22,951 nt of DNA from 2-02-FULL-55-14 sp964581115 (GTDB taxonomy: Bacteria > Bacteroidota > Ignavibacteria > UBA10030), in contig CAZOMY010000043.1 of NCBI GenBank assembly GCA_964581115.1, positions 1 to 22,951 of the forward strand, in the 5' to 3' direction. The notes beneath the pieces were generated by a model, which saw nothing but the letters and a program-made list of their open reading frames with translations, was not told the origin of the DNA and did not search any database. Below, piece after piece: positions 14,775-22,312 of this stretch. The position numbers and the translations under genes were made by a program. Numbering within the stretch: position 1 is the stretch's first letter; each line of letters begins with the position of its first letter.

Positions 14775-16631
14775 ATGCGTTCCCCCCTTTTCGACGAAGA
14801 CCGTTCCCAATCCCCAACCTTTACCGAGCGCACACAGGTCCCCGAGCGCTACCGGTGGGACCTGAGCCATCTGTTCAAGACGCTCGACGCCTGGCGCGAC
14901 GAGAAGCAACAGGTCGTGGCCGGGATTTCGGAGCTGTCGCGCTTTCAGGGTAGGCTTGCGAACGGACCGGCCGAACTGCTGGCTTGCCTTGATCTCTACA
15001 GCGCGATCGGCCGGCGACTGGCCCGCCTGGCGGCCTATGCCGGCATGGCCTCCGACGAGGATACCCGCGATCCGGCGATGCTCGGACTCCAGCAGGAGAT
15101 CCAGCAGACGTACGCCGACTTCGGGTCGCATGTGGCGTTTCTCGAACCCGAGATCCTCTCATTCGACTCGGCCTCGGTCGAAGCCATGTTCGCCGCCGAA
15201 CCGAAGCTCGATCCCTATCGATTCTACGTGCAGGACATCCTTCGACGGCGCGAGCACACGGGCACGGCCGCTGAGGAGAAGATCATCGCCGATGCGGCCT
15301 TGATGTCGTCGGCTCCGCAGGATATCAACAGCATCTTCACGAACGCCGACTTTCCGTATCCCGACGTCGTCCTGTCGACCGGCCAGACTGTCCGGCTCAC
15401 GCCTGCCGCCTATTCGCTCCATCGAGCCAGCGCCGTACGCTCCGACCGGCAGTTGGTAATGAAGCAGTTCTTCGAGCGACTCCATGACTATCGCCGCACG
15501 TTCGGCGTACAGCTGAGCGCCGAGATCAAGAAGAACATGTTCTACCAGCGTTCGAGACGATACGGCTCCTGCCTCGAGTCGGCCCTCGATGCCAACCGCA
15601 TCCCCGTGGAGGTCTATCGGCGGCTCATCGAGGGCGTTCGGAACCACCGTTCGACATTCCACCGCTATCTCCAGCTCCGCCGCCGCATCCTGAATGTCCC
15701 CCAGCTCCACTACTACGACCTCTACGCTCCCCTGCTCGCCGACGTTCCGCTGACCTTCAGCGTGGAGGAGGCGCAGGAGCGCATCCTGGCCTCACTGGCG
15801 CCTTTGGGCGACGACTACCGCCGCGTGGCCGGTCGTGCCTTCAGCGAGCGTTGGATGGACATGTATCCGACACCGGGCAAGCGCTCGGGCGCCTATTCGA
15901 ACGGCTCGGCGTACGACGTGCATCCGTACATTCTGATGAACTACAACGGCAAGTACGACGACGTCAGCACGTTGACGCACGAGCTGGGGCACACGATGCA
16001 TTCGTATCTCTCGAATGCCGCACAGCCCTGGATCCGGTCGCACTACACGATCTTTGTGGCAGAGGTGGCATCGACCTTCAATGAAGCACTCTTGATCGAC
16101 CAAATGCTCAAGACGATCGACGACGACGCCGTACGGCTGTCGCTCCTTGGGCACGAGTTGGAGGGGATCAAGGGGACGGTCTTCCGGCAGACGCAGTTTG
16201 CGGAGTTCGAATGGCGGATGCACGAGCGCACCGAACGGGGCGAGGCGCTCACCGGCGACGACTTCAGCTCGATGTACCGGGGGATCGTTCGTTCGGCCTA
16301 CGGCCATGACGAGGGTATCTGCATCGTCGACGACGAGGTCCAGGCCGAGTGGGCCTACATCCCCCATTTCTACTACAACTTCTACGTCTATCAGTACGCA
16401 ACCTCGTACACCGCGTCGTCCCTTCTGGCTGAACGCGTGCTGAGCGGCGATCGCGATACCACGCGGCGGTATCTCGACCTCCTTGCGTCCGGCGGCTCCG
16501 ACTACCCGATCGAACAGCTCCGGACGACCGGCGTGGACATGACCTCCGACGAGCCGCTCGCCGCGACGATGCGCCGGATGAACCGGATCATGGACGAGAT
16601 CGAGACGCTGCTCAACCGCATGGGACGCTGA
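14775..16631 (+). CDS. pepF: Oligoendopeptidase F (M3 family metallopeptidase)
   Basis: This 618-residue cytoplasmic zinc peptidase of family M3B degrades short peptides, for instance those from protein turnover or cleaved signal peptides. The zinc motif HELGH is at residues 402-406 (STLTHELGHTMHSYL), with the third ligand expected in the downstream helix FVAEVASTFNEALL. The N-terminus (ERYRWDLSHLFKTLDAW) and C-terminal segment (YNFYVYQYATSYTASSLLAERVLSG) are typical PepF signatures, and the length is normal. It has a promoter at 14712-14740 and no clear Shine-Dalgarno. The TGA overlaps the ATG of the cofactor cytidylyltransferase gene by one base (TGATG at 16629-16633), so the two are probably co-translated although their functions seem unrelated. 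Confidence 0.95.
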   Translation: MRSPLFDEDRSQSPTFTERTQVPERYRWDLSHLFKTLDAWRDEKQQVVAGISELSRFQGRLANGPAELLACLDLYSAIGRRLARLAAYAGMASDEDTRDPAMLGLQQEIQQTYADFGSHVAFLEPEILSFDSASVEAMFAAEPKLDPYRFYVQDILRRREHTGTAAEEKIIADAALMSSAPQDINSIFTNADFPYPDVVLSTGQTVRLTPAAYSLHRASAVRSDRQLVMKQFFERLHDYRRTFGVQLSAEIKKNMFYQRSRRYGSCLESALDANRIPVEVYRRLIEGVRNHRSTFHRYLQLRRRILNVPQLHYYDLYAPLLADVPLTFSVEEAQERILASLAPLGDDYRRVAGRAFSERWMDMYPTPGKRSGAYSNGSAYDVHPYILMNYNGKYDDVSTLTHELGHTMHSYLSNAAQPWIRSHYTIFVAEVASTFNEALLIDQMLKTIDDDAVRLSLLGHELEGIKGTVFRQTQFAEFEWRMHERTERGEALTGDDFSSMYRGIVRSAYGHDEGICIVDDEVQAEWAYIPHFYYNFYVYQYATSYTASSLLAERVLSGDRDTTRRYLDLLASGGSDYPIEQLRTTGVDMTSDEPLAATMRRMNRIMDEIETLLNRMGR

Positions 16632-17227
16632 TGCCGACCGAACCCGTTCAGGTCACCGACGTGATCCTGCTCGCCGCGGGAGCCTCCTCACGGCTTGGCC
16701 GACCGAAGCAACTCCTGCCGTTTCGCGGCACGACGCTTCTCCGACACCTGGCCGAACAAGCCATCGCTTCCAATGCCAACCACGTTCGCGTCGTCATCGG
16801 TGCACACCACGAGCTCATTCGTGACCAGGTCGCGGACCTCATCGTCACGGTCATCGAACACCAGCACTGGAGCGGCGGACTCAGCACGTCGATCCAAGCG
16901 GGATTGGCGTCGCTTCCGAATGACGTCGACAGCGTGATCCTCATGCTCGGGGATCAACCTCGCGTTACGAGCGACCACCTGAACGCTCTCATCGAGCGAC
17001 AGCACGACACGAAGAAGGGTCTCGTCGCCAGCCGCTACCAGCAGATGCCAGGCGCTCCGGCGCTCTTCTCCAAACGATACTTCGGCGACCTTGCCAACCT
17101 GCGCGGCGATGCCGGCGCCAAGACGGTCCTCCTTCTCCGCGTCGACGACGTCGCGTACGTCGACCTCCCCGGAGGCGAGTTTGATATCGACACCGAGGAA
17201 GATTGGAAGCGGATGAATGAGAGATGA
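16631..17227 (+). CDS. MocA-like molybdenum cofactor cytidylyltransferase
   Basis: This 198-residue nucleotidyltransferase is of the MobA/MocA type. MocA adds CMP to molybdopterin to make the cytosine dinucleotide cofactor used by xanthine dehydrogenase-family hydroxylases. The nucleotide-binding loop ILLAAGASSRLGRPKQLLPF (12-31) is complete, and the metal-binding GDQP (107-110) and the PALF segment (family form PVLF) are present. MobA (GMP-adding) and MocA differ in the LAAG loop and GDQP regions; GDQP rather than GDMP favours MocA. This is consistent with the two-subunit Mo hydroxylase at 9179-11706. It is coupled to pepF by TGATG. No XdhC-like sulfurase partner is in the window. The C-terminus (FDIDTEEDWKRM) is typical of the family. 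Confidence 0.88.
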   Translation: MPTEPVQVTDVILLAAGASSRLGRPKQLLPFRGTTLLRHLAEQAIASNANHVRVVIGAHHELIRDQVADLIVTVIEHQHWSGGLSTSIQAGLASLPNDVDSVILMLGDQPRVTSDHLNALIERQHDTKKGLVASRYQQMPGAPALFSKRYFGDLANLRGDAGAKTVLLLRVDDVAYVDLPGGEFDIDTEEDWKRMNER

Positions 17228-17236
17228 GCGGAGAGT

Positions 17237-17299
17237 GATTCACGATTCGCGATTCACGATCTACGATTCACCATTTACGATTTACGATCTACGACTATC
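17237..17299. repeat. Heptad array, GATTCAC family (9 units)
   Basis: Nine units in exact 7-nt register from 17237 to 17299, with consensus GATTYAC; three are identical GATTCAC. The array begins 9 nt after the MocA stop codon and ends 37 nt before the ybjQ start. Read in one frame it encodes a repetitive peptide, which explains a spurious N-terminal extension of ybjQ. Confidence 0.8.
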
Positions 17300-17336
17300 C
17301 CTCTTGAACCTTCAACGATCATCGAAAGGAACACCC

Positions 17337-17657
17337 ATGCTCCTCACCACCACAGCTACCATCGAAGGAAAGCCGGTCGAAAGCTACCTGGGACTCGTGA
17401 CCGGCGAGGCCATCCTTGGCGCCAACATCTTTCGCGACCTGTTCGCCGGCATTCGTGATATCGTCGGAGGACGTTCGGCGGCGTATGAGAACGAGCTGCG
17501 CAAAGCCAAGGAGATCGCTCTGCAGGAGATGTCGGAGCAGGCAGCCCGCCTCGGCGCCGATGCCATCATCGGCATCGACCTTGACTACGAGACCGTCGGC
17601 CAGAGCATGCTGATGGTGAGCGCCTCAGGAACAGCGGTGCGATTGAAGGGCGTCTGA
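17337..17657 (+). CDS. YbjQ family protein (UPF0145)
   Basis: This 106-residue protein is of the YbjQ/UPF0145 family, small proteins thought to form pentamers; a heavy-metal-binding role has been suggested but not proven. It starts MLLTTTATIEGKPVESYLGLVTGEAI and contains the family core GANIFRDLFAGIRDIVGGRSAAYE and GADAIIGIDLDYE, at normal length. AAAGGA (17325-17330) lies six bases before the ATG and fixes the start. It sits between two large heptad arrays (17237-17299 and 17667-17918), an isolated position that suggests its own transcript. Confidence 0.92.
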   Translation: MLLTTTATIEGKPVESYLGLVTGEAILGANIFRDLFAGIRDIVGGRSAAYENELRKAKEIALQEMSEQAARLGADAIIGIDLDYETVGQSMLMVSASGTAVRLKGV

Positions 17658-17666
17658 AGATCAAAC

Positions 17667-17918
17667 ATCAGACGTCCGAGGCCAGAGGTCAGACTCTCAG
17701 AAGATCCGCGCATTGGTCGCGAACTCCGAGGACAGTGGATCGTCCCGCTGCATCTGACCTCTGAACTCTGTCCTCTGATCTCTGACGTCTGACCTCTGAC
17801 CGCCGGAGGCCACGATCGCGGACGCGTTAGCGTCAAACAATGTCTCAACTGAGGATCTGACCTCTGATCTCCGACCTCTGATCTCTGAACTCTGATCTCT
17901 GAACTCTGACCTCTGCTT
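17667..17918. repeat. Heptad arrays, TCTGACC family, in inverted arrangement
   Basis: Three blocks in exact 7-nt register: five complement-orientation units (17667-17701, GTCAGAC-like), seven forward units (17753-17801) and nine forward units (17856-17918), with consensus TCTGAMC. The first block can pair with either forward block. A short palindrome, GACGC/GCGTC around GTTA (17821-17834), lies between the forward blocks. The last unit ends 12 nt before the ATG at 17931. This 273-nt gap contains nothing else that looks coding. Confidence 0.85.
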
Positions 17919-17930
17919 CAGCAATCTCCT

Positions 17931-18860
17931 ATGCTCTCCATCGTCCCCTACAAGGGCTGGTCCCGGCTCGCACGCCTCACGAACGGCACGGTCGACCTGC
18001 TCGTAACGCTCGAGGTCGGTCCGCGGATCATCCGCTTCGGATTCATCGACGGGCCGAACGAATTCGTCGAGTATCCGGATCAAATGGGTAAGGTCGGCGG
18101 ACCGATGTACCGCTCGTACGGAGGACATCGTCTTTGGGTCGCGCCCGAAACGAAGGGCTGGACCGACCACCCGGACAACGGTCCTGTCGAGGTCGCCGCG
18201 GCGAACGACGTTGCCGTGTTCACGCCCCGCGCCGAGGCCGGCACCGGACTTCAGAAGCAGCTTCGCGTCTCGTTCCTCCCTTCGTCCACCGCTGTTCGGA
18301 TCGAGCATATCGTTGCGAATGTCGGCACGGCTCCGGTTCGGCTTGCCCCGTGGGCATTGAGCGTTATGGCGGCCGGTGGAACCGCGATCCTGCCGCACGA
18401 GCGTCACATTCCGCATCCGCAGAAGGTCTTGCCGGCACGTCCCATGGCATTGTGGCACTACACCGACATGACCGATCCACGCTGGACTTGGGGAGAGAGG
18501 CTGATCTTTCTCCGGCAGGATGCGACGTCCACGAAGCCCCAGAAGGTCGGTGCTCTCGTCTCCGACGGATGGGCGGCCTATCACAACGGAGACCGGCTGT
18601 TCGTCAAGCGCTTTCCGTTCGATCCGGCCGCGGCCTATCCCGATTTCGGCGTGAATGCTGAACTGTTCACCAACCATCGTATGCTCGAGGTCGAGAGTCT
18701 CGGAGGGCTCGTGGACCTCGAACCCGGAGGTTCGACCGGCTTGACGGAGCATTGGTACCTCCTGCGCGGCATCTCGACGCCATCGGATGAAGCCGGCTGG
18801 CAACGCCTGCTCGACGAGGTCCTCCACCACACGACGGCGCCCGAACCAATGTCCGCGTGA
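17931..18860 (+). CDS. Galactose mutarotase-like fold protein (DUF4380-like)
   Basis: This 309-residue protein has the start pattern of mutarotase-like domains of the DUF4380 type: LEVGPRIIRFGFIDGPNEF, then YGGHRLWVAPE. Related proteins bind sugars or sugar phosphates, but no activity is established for this group. No signal peptide is visible, so it is probably cytoplasmic. The remaining sequence is rich in beta strands (VRIEHIVANVGTAPVRLAPWALSVM), fitting the fold. The ATG follows a long heptad array with no Shine-Dalgarno. The TGA overlaps the fpg-like ATG by one base (TGATG at 18858-18862), so the two are co-translated. The family assignment rests on motif recall. Confidence 0.65.
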   Translation: MLSIVPYKGWSRLARLTNGTVDLLVTLEVGPRIIRFGFIDGPNEFVEYPDQMGKVGGPMYRSYGGHRLWVAPETKGWTDHPDNGPVEVAAANDVAVFTPRAEAGTGLQKQLRVSFLPSSTAVRIEHIVANVGTAPVRLAPWALSVMAAGGTAILPHERHIPHPQKVLPARPMALWHYTDMTDPRWTWGERLIFLRQDATSTKPQKVGALVSDGWAAYHNGDRLFVKRFPFDPAAAYPDFGVNAELFTNHRMLEVESLGGLVDLEPGGSTGLTEHWYLLRGISTPSDEAGWQRLLDEVLHHTTAPEPMSA

Positions 18861-19741
18861 TGCCTGAACTGCCCGACATCGCGCTGTATGTCGACGCATT
18901 GAACGCACGTCTGCGTGGTCTAGCGCTTCAGCGCATCCGCTTTCTCAGCCCCTTCGTTCTTCGCTCCGCCGATCCTCCGATCGGCGCGGCCTTCGGCCGG
19001 TCGATCCTGTCTGTCCGCCGACTCGGCAAGCAGATCGTCATCGACCTCGACCAGGACCTGCATCTGGTCCTGCACCTGATGGTGTCTGGACGCCTGCAAT
19101 GGGCAAAGCAGGGTGCAAAGCCCCCGGCCAAGATCGGACTGGCAGCCTTCGACGTTGAGACCGGAACGCTGCTCTTCACCGAGGCCTCAACAAAGAAACG
19201 GGCATCGCTTCACCTCGTATCCGGAGACTCCGCGCTCCGCGCATTCGATCGGGGAGGATTGGAGGTCGAGGACGCGACGTTCGAGCAGTTCCTCGACCGT
19301 CTTCGTTCCGAGCAACACACGCTGAAGCGGGCGCTGACCAATCCGCATCTTCTCAGCGGCATCGGCAATGCATACAGCGATGAGATCTTGCATCGGGCGC
19401 GCCTTTCGCCGATGGCCCGGTCTCAGAATCTGGATGATGCTGAGGCGCGACGCCTCTTCGATGCCTGCCGTGGGGTCTTGAAGGAATGGACGGAACGGCT
19501 GCGCAACGAGGCCCGGGGAACATTCCCGGCAAAGGTGACCGCATTTCGTGATGCGATGACCGTTCACGGCAAGTTCGGGAAACCGTGTCCGAACTGCGGA
19601 ACGATCGTCCAGCGGATCGCGTACGCCGACAATGAATGCAACTACTGCCCGCGTTGTCAGACCGGAGGCCGCATCCTGGCCGACCGGTCGCTGTCGAGAC
19701 TTCTGAAGGAGGACTGGCCGAGGACGGTGGAAGATCTGTGA
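18860..19741 (+). CDS. Fpg/Nei family DNA glycosylase
   Basis: This 293-residue base-excision repair glycosylase/AP lyase removes oxidised bases. The N-terminus MPELPDIALYVDAL leaves proline as the catalytic amine and keeps the glutamate after it; the usual following E is D. The H2TH region contains LLSGIGNAYSDEILHRARLSP. The C-terminal zinc finger has C243, C246, C263 and C266. At the place of the arginine that inserts into the damage site in E. coli Fpg (five before the third cysteine) there is N258 (ADNECNYC). The ending GGRILADRSLSRLLKEDWP is typical of a subfamily common in Bacteroidota. The ATG at 18860 is coupled to the upstream gene; a GTG at 18857 would add one residue. Confidence 0.9.
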   Translation: MPELPDIALYVDALNARLRGLALQRIRFLSPFVLRSADPPIGAAFGRSILSVRRLGKQIVIDLDQDLHLVLHLMVSGRLQWAKQGAKPPAKIGLAAFDVETGTLLFTEASTKKRASLHLVSGDSALRAFDRGGLEVEDATFEQFLDRLRSEQHTLKRALTNPHLLSGIGNAYSDEILHRARLSPMARSQNLDDAEARRLFDACRGVLKEWTERLRNEARGTFPAKVTAFRDAMTVHGKFGKPCPNCGTIVQRIAYADNECNYCPRCQTGGRILADRSLSRLLKEDWPRTVEDL

Positions 19742-19831
19742 AATTGAGGATTTCGGATTGAGGATTGCGGATCATCAGTACGACTTCTTCTCGGCTATTC
19801 CGAAATCCACATTCCACAATCCGCAATCATC
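19741..19831. repeat. Inverted heptad arrays, GGATTGC / AATCCGC family
   Basis: Five units (19741-19775, consensus GGATTKM) start at the last base of the fpg-like stop codon, and five complementary-type units (19797-19831, consensus AATCCRC) follow after a 21-nt spacer. The two arms can fold into a long imperfect hairpin and may act as a transcript end. The right arm belongs to the same family as 141-175. Confidence 0.75.
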
Positions 19832-19939
19832 CAAGTTCCCCACTGACCGACCCTCTTCCTCCACTCACCGATTTGCCCGCAACTTCGCCCGATCCGCGGA
19901 GTATCTTGAGCCATCCATCACGCACCATCGGAGGCGATC

Positions 19940-20314
19940 ATGGCTGAACGATCCCAATCACGATCCGGAGGTCAGCTTTTTCTCGGCCTGTTGCTCATCG
20001 GCATGGGCCTGCTGTTCCTCGCGGACAATCTCTACAACCTCGATATCGGTCCGATTTGGCGGTACTGGCCCTTCCTTCTCGTCCTGCTTGGCATTCAGAG
20101 TCTGTTCAATGCGGCTGATCGTGATGGTATCGGCGGGGGCGTCTGGCTCATCTTCATCGGCCTCTGGCTGTACGTTTCGTTGAATCACGTGTGGGGACTC
20201 GGATTCTCTGACTCGTGGCCGTTCCTCATCATCGCATGGGGGGTCAGTGTTATCTGGAAATCGCTGCTCCCCCGACGCACCAAGGGACAGCAACAGGAAG
20301 GAGTCGCATCATGA
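19940..20314 (+). CDS. LiaI/LiaF-like four-helix membrane protein
   Basis: This 124-residue inner membrane protein has four hydrophobic segments (about 12-31, 40-57, 65-82 and 90-107) separated by short loops, with repeated W-x-x-WP motifs (RYWPFLLVLLG, SWPFLIIAWG). These are typical of the LiaI/LiaF transmembrane region (DUF5668). GGAGG (19930-19934) lies five bases before the ATG. The TGA overlaps the ATG of the larger LiaF-like gene (20311-20314), so the two are made together. LiaF in Bacillus restrains the LiaRS cell-envelope stress system; a similar role here, with the kinase gene at 21264, is inferred from order only. Confidence 0.82.
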   Translation: MAERSQSRSGGQLFLGLLLIGMGLLFLADNLYNLDIGPIWRYWPFLLVLLGIQSLFNAADRDGIGGGVWLIFIGLWLYVSLNHVWGLGFSDSWPFLIIAWGVSVIWKSLLPRRTKGQQQEGVAS

Positions 20315-21003
20315 ACAGGTTCCGGATCTCAGCTCAATTGGTCTTCGGTCTCATCGTCTTGTGCGTCGGCGTCATCCTGTTGCTCGACAACATGGATCTG
20401 TTGTACGCCGAGGACTATCTGCGGTGGTGGCCGGCCCTCGTCATGTTCTATGGCGCCGCACGTCTGACTGACCCCCAAGCAAACCGCTTCTGGTCCCTCT
20501 TTTGGATCGCTGCGGGAGGCGTACTGCTCCTCGACCGGCTTGACGTCATTGAGTTCACCATGAGCGACTGGTGGCCGATCGTCCTGATCGCCATCGGTGG
20601 AGCGGTACTCTGGGGCTCATTGCGGAGGACCCCCGGCCAGACCGCAATTCTCACGGGCAATGAAGGATCGTCCGACGACTCCACCATCAACCTCACGGCC
20701 GTGATGGGTGGGTTCGAACGCCGGAACAATAGCCGCGACTTCCGCGGCGGAAAGATCACAACGATCATGGGTGGGTGTGAGCTCGACCTTCGGCAGGCCG
20801 ATATTCGCGAGATGGCGACGATCGAGGTCTTCGCCTTCTGGGGCGGTATCAGCCTCAAGGTCCCCGAGGCCTGGTCGGTGCGGCTCGAGGGCATGCCGAT
20901 CATGGGAGGATTCTCGGACGAAACCCGCCCCATCGCCGGGGCGACAAAGCGTCTCATCATCCGCGGCAGCGTGGTCATGGGAGGCGTGGAGATCAAGAAC
21001 TAG
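20311..21003 (+). CDS. LiaF-like membrane protein with C-terminal LiaF domain
   Basis: This 230-residue protein has an N-terminal half with four membrane segments (LVFGLIVLCVGVILLLDN, then WWPALVMFYGAA, WSLFWIAAGGVLLL and WWPIVLIAIGGAVLWG). The C-terminal half is a LiaF-type beta domain with regularly spaced turns TAVMGGFE, TTIMGGCE, FAFWGGIS, MPIMGGFS and SVVMGGVE. In Bacillus, LiaF inhibits the envelope-stress kinase; in Bacteroidota similar proteins often sit next to LytS/LytTR genes, as here. A strong ribosome site (GGAAGGAG, 20297-20304) precedes the ATG. The TAG stop (21001-21003) is the first triplet of a repeat element, yet the protein ends at the usual place for the family. Confidence 0.88.
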   Translation: MNRFRISAQLVFGLIVLCVGVILLLDNMDLLYAEDYLRWWPALVMFYGAARLTDPQANRFWSLFWIAAGGVLLLDRLDVIEFTMSDWWPIVLIAIGGAVLWGSLRRTPGQTAILTGNEGSSDDSTINLTAVMGGFERRNNSRDFRGGKITTIMGGCELDLRQADIREMATIEVFAFWGGISLKVPEAWSVRLEGMPIMGGFSDETRPIAGATKRLIIRGSVVMGGVEIKN

Positions 21004-21186
21004 CAGGTCGCGGAAAAACGATTACTGCCAAGACGCCAAGACTCAATGTTCATTGGGAGGTCTACGATCCCTGTGCGGAATCGGCGGTTTCAATCCAAGA
21101 TCATTATCGAACTTGGCGTGCTCTGCGTCCTTGGCGACCTTGGCGGTCAAGTATTGGGCTCGAAATGAGTTTTTCAGCATCCTGCT
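21001..21186 (+). mobile_element. MITE-like composite element, copy 2
   Basis: The left terminus TAGCAGG...GCGGAAAAACGATTAC (21001-21025) matches the complement of 361-385 at 23 of 25 positions. The right terminus GTTTTTCAGCATCCTGCT (21169-21186) is complementary to the left end (15 of 18) and matches the far end of copy 1. Inside are GCCAAG units near the left (21027-21041) and a CTTGGCG-type nonamer array (21112-21147), in the same order as copy 1. It starts at the stop codon of the liaF-like gene. No ORF inside looks real. Confidence 0.62.
21112..21147. repeat. Nonamer array, CTTGGCGAC family (4 units)
   Basis: Four units in exact 9-nt register (21112, 21121, 21130, 21139). They are the complement of the units at 220-255 and stand at the same place within the element. 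Confidence 0.75.
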
Positions 21187-21211
21187 GGAAGCGTGTCCAC
21201 TGAGTCCTATT

Positions 21212-21241
21212 CTTCGTGTCACTTCATGTACCTTCGTGGAT
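21212..21241. repeat. Decamer array, CTTCGTGTCA family (3 units)
   Basis: Three 10-nt units (21212, 21222, 21232), all with the core CTTCRTG. The array lies just outside the second element and 22 nt before the kinase start. Confidence 0.6.
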
Positions 21242-21263
21242 CAATTCTTCATACCTTTGACCC

Positions 21264-22310
21264 ATGCATCCCCTCCTCGCGCGTCGAGAACGATTGGCGA
21301 TCTATCTCGCCGGCTGGGTGTTTGTCGCCGCATTGCTGGCCTTCCTGATCGCGCCAGGCCGCTGGACATGGTTCGAAGCTTCAGCACTGATCATGCCGGT
21401 CACGCTCGCGTACGCCTCGTTCTCCCTGTCGGTCTGGTACCTCGTCCGCGCCATGCCGTTGACCACGGTCCCTGTCCTCCGGCTCGTCGGCGTGCATCTC
21501 GTCGGAGCGCTCGTCTCGAGCATGGCCCTTGTTCTGGTTCTGCAGGGATGGGCCTTCCTGCTGCGCGGTTTTTTTCGATGGAGCGTCGCGATCAATGCCG
21601 CCGACCTGAGGTTGCTGTTCGGAGGCGGGGTCCTGCTCTATCTGCTGGCGGCCGCAACCCACTACCTTCTGGCTGCGTTCGAGACGTCGCTTGAGGCTGA
21701 AAGGAGGTCGTTCGAGGCGCAGTTGCTGGCGCGCGATTCGGAGTTGAAGGCGCTCCGAGCCCAGATCGACCCGCATTTCCTTTTCAACAGTCTCAATTCG
21801 ATCAGCGCCCTGACTGCGGTCGATCCCGGTGCGGCGCGCACGATGACGGAAAGGCTCGCTGGCTTTTTTCGGGCAAGCGTGGCGGCCGGACGTCAGCCTC
21901 TCGCGACGTTGGAGGCAGAACTCGGCCTTGCCCGGCAGTACCTCGAGATCGAACAGGTCCGGTTCGGTGCACGCCTCGCCGTTGCCATGGATGTCGACCC
22001 CGAGCTCCGCAACCGACGCATCCCTTCGCTCCTTCTGCAGCCGATCGTCGAAAACGCGGTGAAGCATGGGATTGCCGGCACGATCGACGGGGGCTGCGTT
22101 CGCATCGATGCTCGTTTGCGTGGCTCGCAGATGCACATCCGTGTAACCAACCCGGTCGACGCCGAAAGGCATCATTCCGGCGGTACGTCGTTTGGGCTGG
22201 AGGCCGTCCGGTCGCGCCTGCGCGCAACGGCTCCCGGTGAGGCCGGTCTGGATGCCCGCCATGAAGCCGGCTTGTTCGTCGTTGACCTGATCCTCCCCAG
22301 CGATCTCTGA
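21264..22310 (+). CDS. LytS-type sensor histidine kinase
   Basis: This 348-residue inner membrane kinase has an N-terminal region of four hydrophobic segments (about 12-31, 38-62, 72-98 and 110-135) with only short loops. There is no extracellular sensor domain, suggesting it senses within the membrane or through a partner. The kinase region is of the LytS/YehU type (His_kinase family): the phosphorylated histidine is H171 in QIDPHFLFNSLNS, and the ATP-binding N-box is QPIVENAVKHG (E263-N264). A glycine-rich segment near SFGLEAVRSRLRA is consistent with the G-box. The gene is 2 nt before the LytTR regulator, its likely target, and about 260 nt after the LiaF-like gene, which could modulate it. 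The ATG at 21264 has no strong Shine-Dalgarno. Confidence 0.93.
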   Translation: MHPLLARRERLAIYLAGWVFVAALLAFLIAPGRWTWFEASALIMPVTLAYASFSLSVWYLVRAMPLTTVPVLRLVGVHLVGALVSSMALVLVLQGWAFLLRGFFRWSVAINAADLRLLFGGGVLLYLLAAATHYLLAAFETSLEAERRSFEAQLLARDSELKALRAQIDPHFLFNSLNSISALTAVDPGAARTMTERLAGFFRASVAAGRQPLATLEAELGLARQYLEIEQVRFGARLAVAMDVDPELRNRRIPSLLLQPIVENAVKHGIAGTIDGGCVRIDARLRGSQMHIRVTNPVDAERHHSGGTSFGLEAVRSRLRATAPGEAGLDARHEAGLFVVDLILPSDL

Positions 22311-22312
22311 GC

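Noticed and set aside
17217..17336. N-terminal extension of the YbjQ protein
   Set aside because: The extension is translated from the GATTCAC heptad array. The ATG at 17337 has a good ribosome site (AAAGGA) and matches the family start.
17697..18908. Long minus-strand open frame opposite the mutarotase-like gene
   Set aside because: Its C-terminal part is a repetitive peptide read from the heptad array, and the rest is the complement of a gene with clear family motifs and proper coupling to the next gene.
19902..19907. TATCTT as a promoter -10 box before the LiaI/LiaF-like genes
   Set aside because: No acceptable -35 box lies 16-18 nt upstream; the nearest TTGCCC is 23 nt away.
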